DNA from: Drosophila pseudoobscura | Lineage: Eukaryota; Arthropoda; Insecta; Diptera; Drosophilidae | Reading direction: 5' to 3' | DNA: 64,000 nucleotides | Assembly: GCF_009870125.1 (NCBI RefSeq) | Contig: NC_046681.1 | Coordinates: 11,483,001 to 11,547,000 of the forward strand | Shown here: positions 10,001-20,880 of the stretch, piece by piece | Layout of the letters: each line of letters begins with the position of its first letter | Numbering within the stretch: position 1 is the first letter of the stretch | Notes under the pieces: model-generated | What the model was told of the DNA's origin: nothing | The model's database searches: none | What the model saw: the letters and a program-made list of their open reading frames with translations, nothing else | Translations under genes and position numbers: made by a program

Positions 10001-10890
10001 GTGATGATCATTCGAATTAATAGACAGTTCTGCAAATGGACTTTTTCAATTTAAATCCCTCTTTGATAGAGTTGTAAGTGGCAAAGTTTGTCGATCACAT
10101 TAAAGGCAGAGGAAGCAAGAGTCCATAGACTGAGAGAAAAATTGCAAGGAATAAAATAAACCCATATTTAAATGAAATATTTGGTTTTTAAGTACAAGCA
10201 CAGTAAAATTAAATAGAAAATTTGATTTTAATATACATTAATTAAAAATAAATATTGTAATATTTAATCTAAATATAAAACACTTTAAAATAAATATATT
10301 TCATTAAATTTATGGGAAATTTAATAAAATTATTTAATTTAAATATGACAGACAAATAATTTTGATATAACACATACATATATCTCAAATTTTAATTTAA
10401 TATTTAATATATTTAGATCAAATATTTTCATATTTATTATAAAATATAATTAAAAACGGCACAAAAAGAATAGCAAAAATAATATTAATCTACATAAGTG
10501 AAACCATACGGCGCTCAAGCCCTTTTTTCTTTGCGTGTGGATGCATTTATACTTCCTCAGCATTTAAATGATTTTGTCCCCAGTAATGGGCCACCAGCAA
10601 TAACCATTAATATTAATAGAAAATCTTCAATTTCTCTGGCAAAAATCGAATAAAAACCTGCACAGAGTAATATAGATCGATTGGGTTAATCTGAATCCAT
10701 TCGCTTCATTCACTTCCCATCAGCTGTGGCTGCAGTTTCGCATGTGGGAAGTACATATCTATCAGCCAACTAACCCATATCTCGCCCAATTATCTATCCC
10801 CCTGGCGATCCCCGATCAATTTGCAATTTGGAGTCAAAATACACAAAAATTTCCTTTGCAAATTGCTTGTGTGTAGGTTTTGGACAACGT
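7056..10890. other. Noncoding interval
   Basis: No conserved gene found. Contents: CTGCTGTC-type runs near 7220-7275, a degenerate GAGCCAGA hexamer repeat near 7376-7430, a short GA run near 7555-7570, a GA run near 9261-9278, TTGGAG hexamers near 9330-9370, and a strongly A/T-rich tract about 10130-10500. Several frames of 80-160 codons are open, but they overlap on both strands and are low complexity. Confidence 0.45.
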
Positions 10891-12049
10891 TTTTATACCC
10901 GATACTCAAAATGAGTATTGGGGTATATTAGATTTGTGGTGAAAGTAGATGTGTGTAACGTCCAGAAGGAATCGTTTCCGACCCCATAAAGTATATATAT
11001 TCTTGATCAGCATCAATAGCCGAGTCGATTGAGCCATGTCTGTCTGTCCGTCTGTCCGTCCGTCCGTCTGTCCGTCTGTCCGTCCGTCCGTCTGTCCGTC
11101 TGTCCGTCTGTCCGTCCCCTTCAGCGCCTAATGCTCAAAGACTATAAGAGCTAGAGCAACGATGTTTTGGATCCAGACTTCTGTGATATGTCACTGCTCC
11201 AAAAATATTTCAAGACTTTGCCCCGCCCACTTCCGCCCCCACAAAGGGCGAAAATCTGTGGCATCCACAATTTTGACGATACCAGAAAACTAAAAACGCA
11301 GAATCGTAGAAGATGACTATATCTTCAAGAGTGCAAAATCTGAACCAAATCGTATAATTATTATAGCCAGAATCACGAAAACAATTTCACTCTTTCTCGC
11401 TCTGTCTCACTCTAACACACAGGTTTCATGGTCGGTTTTGCCAATTACAAAATATGAGTTCAAGGATCTCAGAACCCATAAAAGCTAGAGCAACCAAATT
11501 TGGTATCCACACTCCTGTGATATCGGACCTTGACCGTTTCCTGTCCAAATTTCGCCACACCCCCTTCCGCCCCCGCACAGGACGAAAATCTGGGGCAACC
11601 ACAAATCTCAGAGACTATTAAGGCTAGAGTAACCAAATTTGGTACACACACTCCTTTAAGATGTCACTATAAAACGTATATCTCAGAATTTCGCCCCACC
11701 CCCATCCGCCCCCACAAAGGACGAAAATCTGTTGCATCCACAATATTGCAGATTCGAGAAAACTAAAAACGCAGAATCATAGATAATGACCATATCTATT
11801 AGATTGCTGAATCTGGATCAGATCAGATCATTTTTATAGCCAAAAGGAACAAATCAATTTGCAGTGGCTACGCAGCGCCCGACGTCACGCTCAGACTGAT
11901 TTTCTGTCTCTCTCGCACACACTCTTTGTCGTGTCGCTTAATATTAGCGCCATCTGCCGGAGGAGAGCCATACTGACTTAGTATCGGGTATAACTGTAGA
12001 GTTGCGGTGACCGCAGCAACTCACAACGTTCCCCCTCGTTTTTTTTTTT
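10891..12049 (+). mobile_element. mini-me / DINE-1-type non-autonomous element
   Basis: The element starts with TTTTATACCCGATACTCA and near its end has TTAGTATCGGGTATAAC, so the ends carry an inverted copy of TATACCCGATACT. Next to the left end is a GTATATATATTC segment and then a long GTCY tract (11039-11117), the two microsatellite-seeding regions described for Drosophila mini-me elements, which are related to DINE-1/INE-1. Internally three diverged copies of a block of roughly 180-200 bp (GCTAGAGCAACC... through CGCCCCCACAAAGG...CGAAAATCTG) follow in tandem (about 11150-11330, 11480-11610, 11615-11770). After the right inverted repeat comes a hairpin GAGTTGC/GCAACTC (11998-12021) and a T-rich end, a Helitron-like layout. 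There is no coding capacity. Exact ends and orientation are uncertain. Confidence 0.75.
11039..11117 (+). repeat. GTCY tetranucleotide microsatellite
   Basis: An uninterrupted run of GTCT and GTCC units inside the mini-me-type element, about 20 units. Such tracts arise within this element family. Confidence 0.9.
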
Positions 12050-15000
12050 GTTGTAGCCAGCCATAGACATCTTTCTATTCCTATAATTACCACAGAAATC
12101 GCATAACAAGCAGCAAGCGGCATGGGGGAGGGTGGGATGGGGCGAGATGGGATGGTGCGGAAAGTGGGTCAGGTCTGGGGGTCTGCGGCATTATTGGTTT
12201 AGTGGATCAAACCCGACAACGACTACGCAAAAGGCAATTTGAGTTGCACGGGGAAACAAAGCAAACAAAAAGCGAGAAAGAGACTTCCACTGGCAACATT
12301 TATTAGATCAATGTCTCGGCAGCAACTGCAACTGCAACGGCGATGGGGGGAATGGGGCAACTGGCAACCCACAAGACTGCTGAATAAATTGCAGAGGCTG
12401 CGACGACTCGGCGCGGCCTACTCGGGGAGCAAAACAGAAAAAGAACAACAAAAAATCAAACGAATGACTAGCATGAGGCCAATATATAATAATGGTTAAA
12501 CGCCCAGGCATCAGGCATCAGGCTGCACCGCTCCAAACATCTAATAACAGCAACAGCAACAGCAGCTGCCTGCCACAACAGCAACAACAACAACAACAAC
12601 AACCAGAAAGAAAGAACAACCAACAACCAGATACAAACTGCCCATTAAGCGAAGCTCCAGAGAATATCCACCTCTCGATTGGCATTGGCGCAACAATTTA
12701 AATAGAATTCGCCAACATCAATGAGGAAATCGAATTGAATTTGTAGCTGCCACTGCCCCTGCCCCTGCCCCTGCCCCTGCCACGGCTGCTGCTGTTGCTT
12801 TTCATGTTCAATTTTGCTGCACCACCCAAAAGGAAAATTCGACAAAATAAACATAATCATGAAAAGAAAGTGCTGGCCCGAGTATGTGAAATACTGGCAT
12901 ACCCTTGAATCAGAGCAGAGGAGGCCAAAGGCAATTAAAGGGAAATTGGAGAAACCCATTAGTGGAAGATTTTCGATTGTATTTCCACAATAAACAATTA
13001 GCTAGAACATATTCCTTCCTACTCTATCTATGGATCCTTTAAACATCTAGAGTATCATTAAAGATCATACAAAAAACTTAATTTGATGGGAAACGCTTGG
13101 GCAGACATGTCGCAAAGATTTATATAGCCATGGACTCCGTGTATTAGAAAATGTTTTTGGGCAAGCATGTTGCACAGCACAAGTACGAGGAGTTTCTCCT
13201 GCAACATCAATAAACTTGGTCCGGCTCTTAGCCGCTACTGGCCTTGCCTTGCCTTGCTCCGTTCCCAGCCCCCTCCGACATGGCACATGGCACATGGCCT
13301 GGCTGGTAGTCTGTTCCGTTCCGTTCCGTTCCGCCTATTGCTGTTTGTTACCTGCCTGCATATTAATTTATGTTTCGACATTTGCCTTGGCTTGAAGAAT
13401 TTCCTAGCCACACCCAGCCATAATTTGTTGTTTTTGTTTCTGTGGTTTTTTTGGCCAGCTTTTGCCTGACAGGCAAAGCCTAAAATTCAATTAAAAATAT
13501 CAAGGCAGAGCTCTGGCTCTCTCGCTGGGCTACTGCTTATTATTACTGCTTTTTGGGCCGACATCGAGTTTTCTCTATGGCATTTGATTTGGGGGTTCTC
13601 TGCCGAGACTTGCCATTGGGCTGGAGAACATTTTTGATTAGTGATCTGTGATCGAATCGACCCCTGGGCCCCTGAAACCGAAACCGAACTCGAAACCAGT
13701 GTTTTCGTTTGAATGGTTTTGGCTACCGATCAACGATCAACGATCAGCGATCGGCGATAAAGATACGAGTATCTGTCAGTGTTTACCCAAGCGAAACTGC
13801 GAATTATCACTGCTCGTAAGAATATACAGTTATTGTTTTGGCCACTTTACGAGAATTCGTAAATGTTTATGAAGTGAAACGATCGTTGTTCTGTGATCCT
13901 CTATAAGAGATGGATGGTGTCAATGGTTAAACAATCTTTGAGCAATCCCCCAGACCTGATCAACAATCCGAAAGAAGATTATCCGCTATCCAAGCAGAAT
14001 GATCGCTAGAAACGATCTTCAGGCTGCGATCCTTTGTTAGAGATCGCTTCTTACAAATGCCAATCGCTGGCTAAACTTTGAACTATCCAAAGACCCATCC
14101 TCGGGCAATCCCTCCAGCTATTTTCCTTAAAAAGTCAGAGACCAGAGGCCAGCGATGATCTTGACCAAGCCACGTCCCTTGGGGGGCGTGCCCTGTTACG
14201 TTAACCCATACACAGACGCATTGTGTGCGAGTGCGCTCCGTTAACCCGCAAGAAACGAGAGAAACGGTCGACAAATTTATGACTTCACAGTTACCCCTCG
14301 GACCCCACACTCCACTCGAGTCCACACACATCCCATACCCCCGCACATCCCAGGGGAAGACCTTTGTGACTGTGTGCCCAACTACCGCACAATTTACGAT
14401 CGGTTCATTTAGGTGGCCCATTGTCCGATGTTCCGTTCCGTTCCGATCCGATCCGATGTTTATGCAATGTTTTTGTGATTTCATATCAAGGCAGCTGGGA
14501 ATTTGTACCGGCAACGCCTTCGCCTTCGCCATAGCCCTCGCCTTTCATTGTGGGCGTTCGATCTGGCTCTCCCTCTCTCTCACTCTCTCTGTGTCTCCAT
14601 GTGGATCCTCCACAGCCACTGGCAGCAGTAGCCAGCAGGCAGTACCATCTCTCCTTCGCCTTCTCGTGGCCTTTCTTTCTTGGGGACGGACGTCTCTCCT
14701 TTGGCAATGGGATAAGCGCATCCTAGCCAAATATGTGGGCCTGTGCGAGCCAAAAACGTGAGCCGAACAAATTGTTGTTGCCTTAAATAGTAAACAGATT
14801 TTTTTTTTCTGTTTGTCGCACAGCCAAAAACGGGGCCTGCGTATTACGGCAGCCCCAGGAACACGATCGATGCAAGGAGTGGAGGAGAGTCCACCAGTCG
14901 GAGACTCAGAGTCAGACTCGAAGTACTAGTCATCGCAGTATTCGATTCTTCTCGAGCGCACCAGCAAACCAATTCCCAGAGGGTTGAGCTGGGTCATTCT

Positions 15001-18000
15001 CTGGGTCTCTCGGTCGGTATCGGCCCGGAGGGGTCCCCAGGAGCATTTAAAAATCAATTTGGGCGCATTTATGTTTCACACGATTGCCCAGAGACAGAGA
15101 GACTAGGAGACTGGGAGACTAGGAGAGGACCCTCTGACTCTCTGAGTCTCTGAGTCTGAAGAAGTCTCGTTTGATGATTATCTTTTTGCTGTGACTTTCG
15201 GTTTCCAAGCTCGGGTACGAGAGATGTACGATGTACGAGTATGTAGATGGTGTGTGCCCCCTGTGGAAAATGGATGGAAATGTGTGTCACCGGGTCTCTG
15301 TGTCTCTCGTTCTCTGGTTCTCTATGCTGCTCTGCAGCCTGGCAATCCTCCAACTGCATCTCCAATACCCATTCCCATTCCTATTCCCCTGGCATTGCTA
15401 TTGCTACTGCCGTTGCCATTTCCATTCCCAATTCAAAACAATTACCAATTGTTTATTTGTTCTTACAACTTGTTGTCGACTTCCTCAGTAGTGGCGGTGG
15501 TGGTGGTGGTCCCTCAGCTCCCCACACCTTCTACTCCATGGCCTCCAGTCGCTCCTCTGGTCTGGTTGGGTCTCGCTCCTTCCCGAATCCATCAATTGCC
15601 ACACACTATCTTGATCTGGCACTAGGCACAGAGCACAGAGCACAAGAAAAGAGCAGACCTCTGTCGAAACGAGCCCAACCGAAAACTTTCCTCCGGCCAC
15701 TTTGACAGACGGCACTTTATCTTCGCCGGCTTTTAATTTCACTAATGACAATTGATGATCGTACACGTTTATGAAAATGGAAATGGAAAATCTAATGAAA
15801 CTGAATCTTAACTGCCAGTGCCACTGCCACTCGGAGTCGAAGTCGGAGTCAGGTGAAGTCAGGCGCAAAATTGTTGTCGATCTGTGCGATCTATCAGAGG
15901 GGTAGGGGACTTCTCGTTCCAGTAGGACACAGCTAGAGTCGTCTAAAGAAGCGAATGAATATCCCAAGAGGGCGAAGTAGAGATTACATCCTCCGTAAGA
16001 CAGAAGAACCTTTAAAATCGCTCCGAAAAGCCCTTTATAATGGCTTGAAATGAATATTCACTGTATCTCCAATCCCATCCAACTCCTTGGTAGTGGCATG
16101 ATCTGCCTGAAGGATAATCCCTTACGATAATCCATTCCAATTAACTTGCTTATTGAATGAAATGTTCAACTGCCAGAGAATCATTTGGTGAATGCTTTGA
16201 GGCATGCCAAGACTTTGGCACTCGTAAATTGCCAGAGCCTGGCGACCAGCCCCACAATGCCACAATGTCCCGATGACAGTCCGCGCCACAAGGATGAGTG
16301 GACTAGGAAAGTATGCCAGCGCATGCGGCATGCCACTGCTGCTGTATGCTCCACAGAAGTTGTCATCGTCAATTAGTTTAAAGGCAGTATAAATTTATGT
16401 TAACAGCTACCAAACATAATATCCCCTGAGAGAGGCAGGCGAAGGCAGAGCGAAATCGAATCGAAACGAAACGAAACAATTTTCCCTTTTCAACATGTTG
16501 CCAGCTGTAGCCACGGAGCGGGGCAACATCATCGCCAGCTACCGTTTGTGCCACTGCGCAAGTTGTGGATGCTGCCGCTGCCTCTGCCGCTGCTGTGGCA
16601 TTGTTTTGGGGCGCGCGATTTCGTGGCCGTTATAACAGGCCCAAAGAATCCGAATCCGAAGCGAATCCGAGGCGAACGTTATGCCTCAATGAAGTTGAAG
16701 TCAGAGCCCGGTTCCCGGCTCCCGGCTCCCGATTCCCTGTTCCCGAGACGGGGCCAAGTGGGTCGTGGCTCTGGTGCCTTTGCCTTTACCATTGCAATGG
16801 GCCTTTGATGTTGTCGCTGTTTGTTAGAATCTGTTGCAGAGGAACAGCCACATGGCCTGGCTCTGGGTCTGGGTCTGGGCCTGGGCCAGGGCCAGGCGTA
16901 GCGGCAGCATTATTTAATGTAATCGATCGTGATGGGTTTGTTCTAATTTGCGGTGATTTTGTTTTTGGCGCTTGTTAAGAACCGAAGCCGAGCCGCGAGA
17001 GAAAGAGCCCAGCGAAACTTCCTTTGAAGTTGGTGAAAGATTTACTGTCGTATCTTTTATGGTATATCATAACAATTTACGAGCCAGTGTTTAATTAGTT
17101 GGGGGGGATAGGATTGGGGGTGGGAAAGGGAAAGGGAGCGTGCCTTCAGTGCCATAAATTTCTCTGGCCTGCGGAAATTCGCCCCAGAGTTCAAGTCCTC
17201 TAATTGGCCTGAGCCTGAACCCTAGCTAGAAAGGATTATGAGCCGAGATGCCATGCGATAGAGTTGTAAGATTTACAATCTGAAGTACATTTTGAGCACC
17301 CTATTAACTGCTTTCATGGAGTTGGAAATGTGGAGCGGTGCCATCGTGTATGTAAGATGGTTTTAAGTAGATCTTGAGAATACCCATTAGCATTCCCATT
17401 CTAGTTACACGTTCCCATACCCATGGCCATAGAAATTCTCGCTGCGTATCAGAGATGCGGGGCAGCATTGTGTGCACAAATGTACATATGGGAGATGGAA
17501 AATTGCATGCACTGGACTGTTGACTAGATGGTAATTGCAGGTGTGCTACATGGTAATGATGTCTTTGTGCCGGCCAACATGCAATTGCTGCTGCTGCCGG
17601 TGGAGGCCACCAATTGCCGGGAAGATTGGATGGGGCGGACGACTTCCACCCGTCCATGCTCATTATTGATGGACTTGTTATGGCTATCGATGACCAGCCA
17701 GTGCACAGCATTCCGAATGACCCACATTCTGATTCTCTCTAGTATTCACTTTCAGGGTTCAATGACCCATCACTACTCACCTGCTCTCGGCCTCCGGTTA
17801 ACCCCGCTTGATCCGATCTGATCTGATGGCACTAACATCGATTTATCCAATCGGGCGAATTAAGTAATTTCGATTCCGTCACGTCACACCAGCCGCAACC
17901 GCCGGCAGCTGAAGAGATAATCAAATAAAATGGAGATTGTTAGCCATTTTCAAGTTGAAAGCAAAGCGCCACACAGGAATATTTGTTTTGGGCCACGTTG

Positions 18001-18943
18001 CGCGATCCAAGGGTCAGGGACAGCCAAAGAAAAGCCAAGGAAAGCCAAGGGAAAACTGCAGCCGAAATCAAACAAATTGTATCGATTGCTTGCCAATGAA
18101 GTGAAAATCGTGATTCAAAAGTCAAACAGCGGCCTGTAATTTTCACTAATTTTAACAATGTTTTTGTTGTTGTGTTTCGCTTTGGTTTAGTCCGCTTTTT
18201 TTTGTGGTTTTGCTTCCCAAGTAGCAAAACAATTATGCGAATTAAGGCAATGGAATGGGAAACGGCAGATCCGATCCGATGCCCATTCGAATTGGTAAAA
18301 GTTGAAGCCAATCTCATCCCAAATGACGTCACACTCGGACGGCAGGGATTACAAAAAAGGCAATGCGTCCACAAGGAACCGAACCGAACTGAACTAAACT
18401 GAACTGAACACAGCCCAACTCCATATGTCGATGGGTTGCAGGCCAAAGCAAGATCCCACAGTTCCCAGGAAAAACTCCATAACAGCAAATGCATTCTGCA
18501 TTTTAAAATCTCCTCCAAAGGGCCTGCCAGGTCTGTCGCTGCAGTTCGCAATCGCACGTCCCAAGGGAACGTTAGTCGACATTTATGGAATGGGACTTCT
18601 GATTTCCAGCTACGCGCATGTTTCTGCTTAGTTGGTTCTGTTTTTACAGGAATTGTGCTGAAGCGGCAGACTGCCTGGAACCACTCCTCCTATACGACTC
18701 GACTCCGCTGTCTGCTGAATCCGCGCTCATTTATGCAGTATCTCTTTTTGCTGGCTATGGCAGAAATTACTGGAAATGGCATGTAATGAGTCCGCGACTC
18801 TTCATTGCGCTTTCGTTTTTTTTTTTCCAATTTCTACGATTTTCCTAGAAAGCTTGCGTCTTCCGCAGTCAAAAGCTTTATATGCACTTGCGCATGGAGT
18901 GGCGGCCATAACAAAACGTATTTTAACCGCCCATACGTCAACT
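12050..18943. other. Noncoding interval downstream of osp
   Basis: No conserved gene found. Notable composition: CAACAG/CAA runs (12545-12605), CCCTGC hexamers (12753-12781), a GATC-dense stretch (13640-14050), CATTCC/CTATTCC-type runs (15355-15430), GGCTCC units (16710-16735), CTGGGTCTGGGC units (16856-16897) and a T-rich run at 14801. Open frames up to about 205 codons occur on both strands, but all are low complexity and conflict with each other. Confidence 0.45.
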
Positions 18944-19015
18944 GGCTCGTTGGTCTAGGGGTATGATTTCCGCTTAGGGTGCGGGAGGTCCCGGGTTCAA
19001 ATCCCGGACGAGCCC
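18944..19015 (+). tRNA. tRNA-Pro (anticodon AGG), copy 1
   Basis: A 72-nt cloverleaf: acceptor stem GGCTCGT/ACGAGCC, D arm with GGTCTAGGGGTATGAT, anticodon stem TCCGC/GCGGG around loop TTAGGGT (anticodon AGG at 18976-18978), and T arm CCGGGTTCAAATCCCGG containing box B GGTTCAAATCC. It decodes CCN proline codons (A34 is normally inosine). No intron. A Pol III stop of eight Ts lies at 19028-19035. It is identical to the copies at 19266 and 19565. Confidence 0.97.
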
Positions 19016-19265
19016 AAGTCTAACAACTTTTTTTTCTCTTTTTATATTTTTTGAATAATTAAATTGCATTTAAAAATTATTAATGAAGAAATAGAAAATA
19101 TAAGCTTGGACTGAAGCCAGAACAATTGGGAACACACAAGTCTATCCAATTTCTTCTTTAAGTAAATAAATACACATTTCTACAATCAAAATCAAACGAT
19201 TTATTTAAACTTTAGTTTTTATAAATTCTATAAAAGAAGAAAAAAACAAAAAGATGAATTCTCTT

Positions 19266-19337
19266 GGGCTCGTCCGGGATTTGAACCCGGGACCTCCCGC
19301 ACCCTAAGCGGAAATCATACCCCTAGACCAACGAGCC
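19266..19337 (-). tRNA. tRNA-Pro (anticodon AGG), copy 2, inverted
   Basis: The same 72-nt sequence as copy 1 on the minus strand. Its 5' flank shares TCAACT immediately upstream with copy 1, so flank as well as gene was duplicated. Downstream on the minus strand a T5 run (19248-19252) and a longer interrupted T-rich run act as terminator. Copies 1 and 2 form a 72-bp inverted repeat separated by 250 bp. Confidence 0.97.
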
Positions 19338-19564
19338 AGTTGATCCGCATCGCAAGGCATCGAATCATAAAACAAGTCCAATTTATATGACTTTTTATAT
19401 AGTTTTGGTGTGATTTTCAAAGAAATAAAATACCTGCAAGACAATGGGGAAACTGGTTTACTTGCATTATCAAAATCAAAGAGTTTTCTCTTTGGCCATG
19501 TAACCAAAACTCGTTCGAGGCTGCTGGTAACGGAAATAGGCTTTTGGACAGCCAAACGTTAACC

Positions 19565-19636
19565 GGCTCGTTGGTCTAGGGGTATGATTTCCGCTTAGGG
19601 TGCGGGAGGTCCCGGGTTCAAATCCCGGACGAGCCC
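19565..19636 (+). tRNA. tRNA-Pro (anticodon AGG), copy 3
   Basis: Identical to copies 1 and 2 and on the plus strand. T6 terminator at 19649-19654. The 3' flank starts AAGAGAA as in copy 2, while the 5' flank differs (TTAACC). All conserved tRNA identity features are present, so the gene should be functional. Confidence 0.97.
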
Positions 19637-19654
19637 AAGAGAAATAACTTTTTT

Positions 19655-20365
19655 GTTTGGTTTTTTTGTTGTCAAATTATAAACATTGCTTATAGAATTT
19701 ATTTTTGTTGCACAAATAACGACTTAATGGGTAAATAATATTAACATTTGTTGTTGCCCCGCTTAATTAGCTAGATTAAAATTGCATTAATTTAGGTGGA
19801 ATTTAGGGTGGAACCTGAACCTTTACCGACCTCGGCTTCCTCCGCCAGAGCAGCATTCAAAGACCTGGCGGTGCCTCCTCCCAGGAGGAGTCATTGGTGC
19901 CACACGAAGCTGAGTTCGGTGCAGGTTAAGGCATCGAAATACACATCAGAAAAAAAAAAACGAAAACAAACAGAACAAGTTGTCGAAAGCAACTTAGAGC
20001 AGATATCTGTTTGTCAAAAGTACTACTCGAGGACCTAAGAACTACATAATCATAAATAAATGACACATTTTGTGGACATAGAGAATTGGGTAAACGTACA
20101 ATAGAATAACATACAGATACAATGGTAGAATAGATAGACGATAAATACATAAATTTGGCCCAAAATTGTGGTTTCTTGATGACGCGGCAGCAACATTGCT
20201 GCCATGTATGTTGGGGGGTTAGTTTGATTTGTTGTCCATTGCTCGACGTCCCTTCCAGTATGCCTTGGAAGGGGGTGAACAGTCGGGGCTAGTGGAACTC
20301 CTCATTTGGTAGCTCTCTTTCAATCAATTTCAGGGATGGGGCGGTTACGCTGCAACATCACCAAC

Positions 20366-20397
<32 letters not shown>

Positions 20398-20671
20398 TCC
20401 TTCCTTATGATCTTCTCAACCAGTTTTGCGCTCTGTTAGATATAGATGTTATTCGCATATGTACATACATCATGATGTGTTGTGCCGCTTGATTTTGATT
20501 TGGTTGCTTGGTTATTAATATATTTTAAATATTTATAATTATTTATTTAGTATTAGCACTAATTATTCTTTGGTTGTTCCACTGGTTCTGTTTTTTGTTT
20601 TTGTTGTCGTTTGTCGTTTGCTCTTGGTTATTGCATTTTCTTCTGCATTTTCTTCTGCATTTTCATTTTGT
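19655..20671 (-). other. 3' flank / 3' UTR region of osp
   Basis: Lies between the third tRNA and the osp stop codon. Candidate minus-strand polyadenylation signals (AATAAA) are at 20542-20547, which would give a 3' UTR of about 150 nt, and at 19698-19703. A CAT/ATG-type trinucleotide run occupies 20355-20398. I see no further gene. Confidence 0.5.
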
Positions 20672-20880
20672 TCATTGTGCTTTTTCTTCGTGGAGTTGCA
20701 TGTTAATGACGGCAGCCGTTTTAAACATTTGCTTGTGACTGGGCTTATTTGGATTGGTTGTCGGTGCTGTATGGGTGCTGCTGCTGTATCTGGGTGCTAT
20801 TAATTCTGATGATGCTGGTGATGCTGTCTGTGCTGTGGATTTTCGCAGACTTTTGCCAAACGTCGAGCTGCCTCTTAGAC
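20672..20880 (-). CDS. osp: osp terminal coding exon
   Basis: Acceptor TTGATTTCAG ends at 20881. The exon reads [12 protein letters not shown]... and ends ...LHEEKAQ-stop (TGA at 20672-20674). The first codon is split 1+2 with the previous exon. The tail is Ser/Thr/Pro-rich with no domain. Confidence 0.85.

Noticed and set aside
17775..17800. Minus-strand GAGAGCAG|GTGAGTAG donor-like sequence
   Set aside because: The preceding sequence is not coding-like and no acceptor or second exon could be paired.
17940..18557. 205-codon minus-strand frame
   Set aside because: No domain; overlaps other frames on the opposite strand and simple GAACTGAACT-type repeats.
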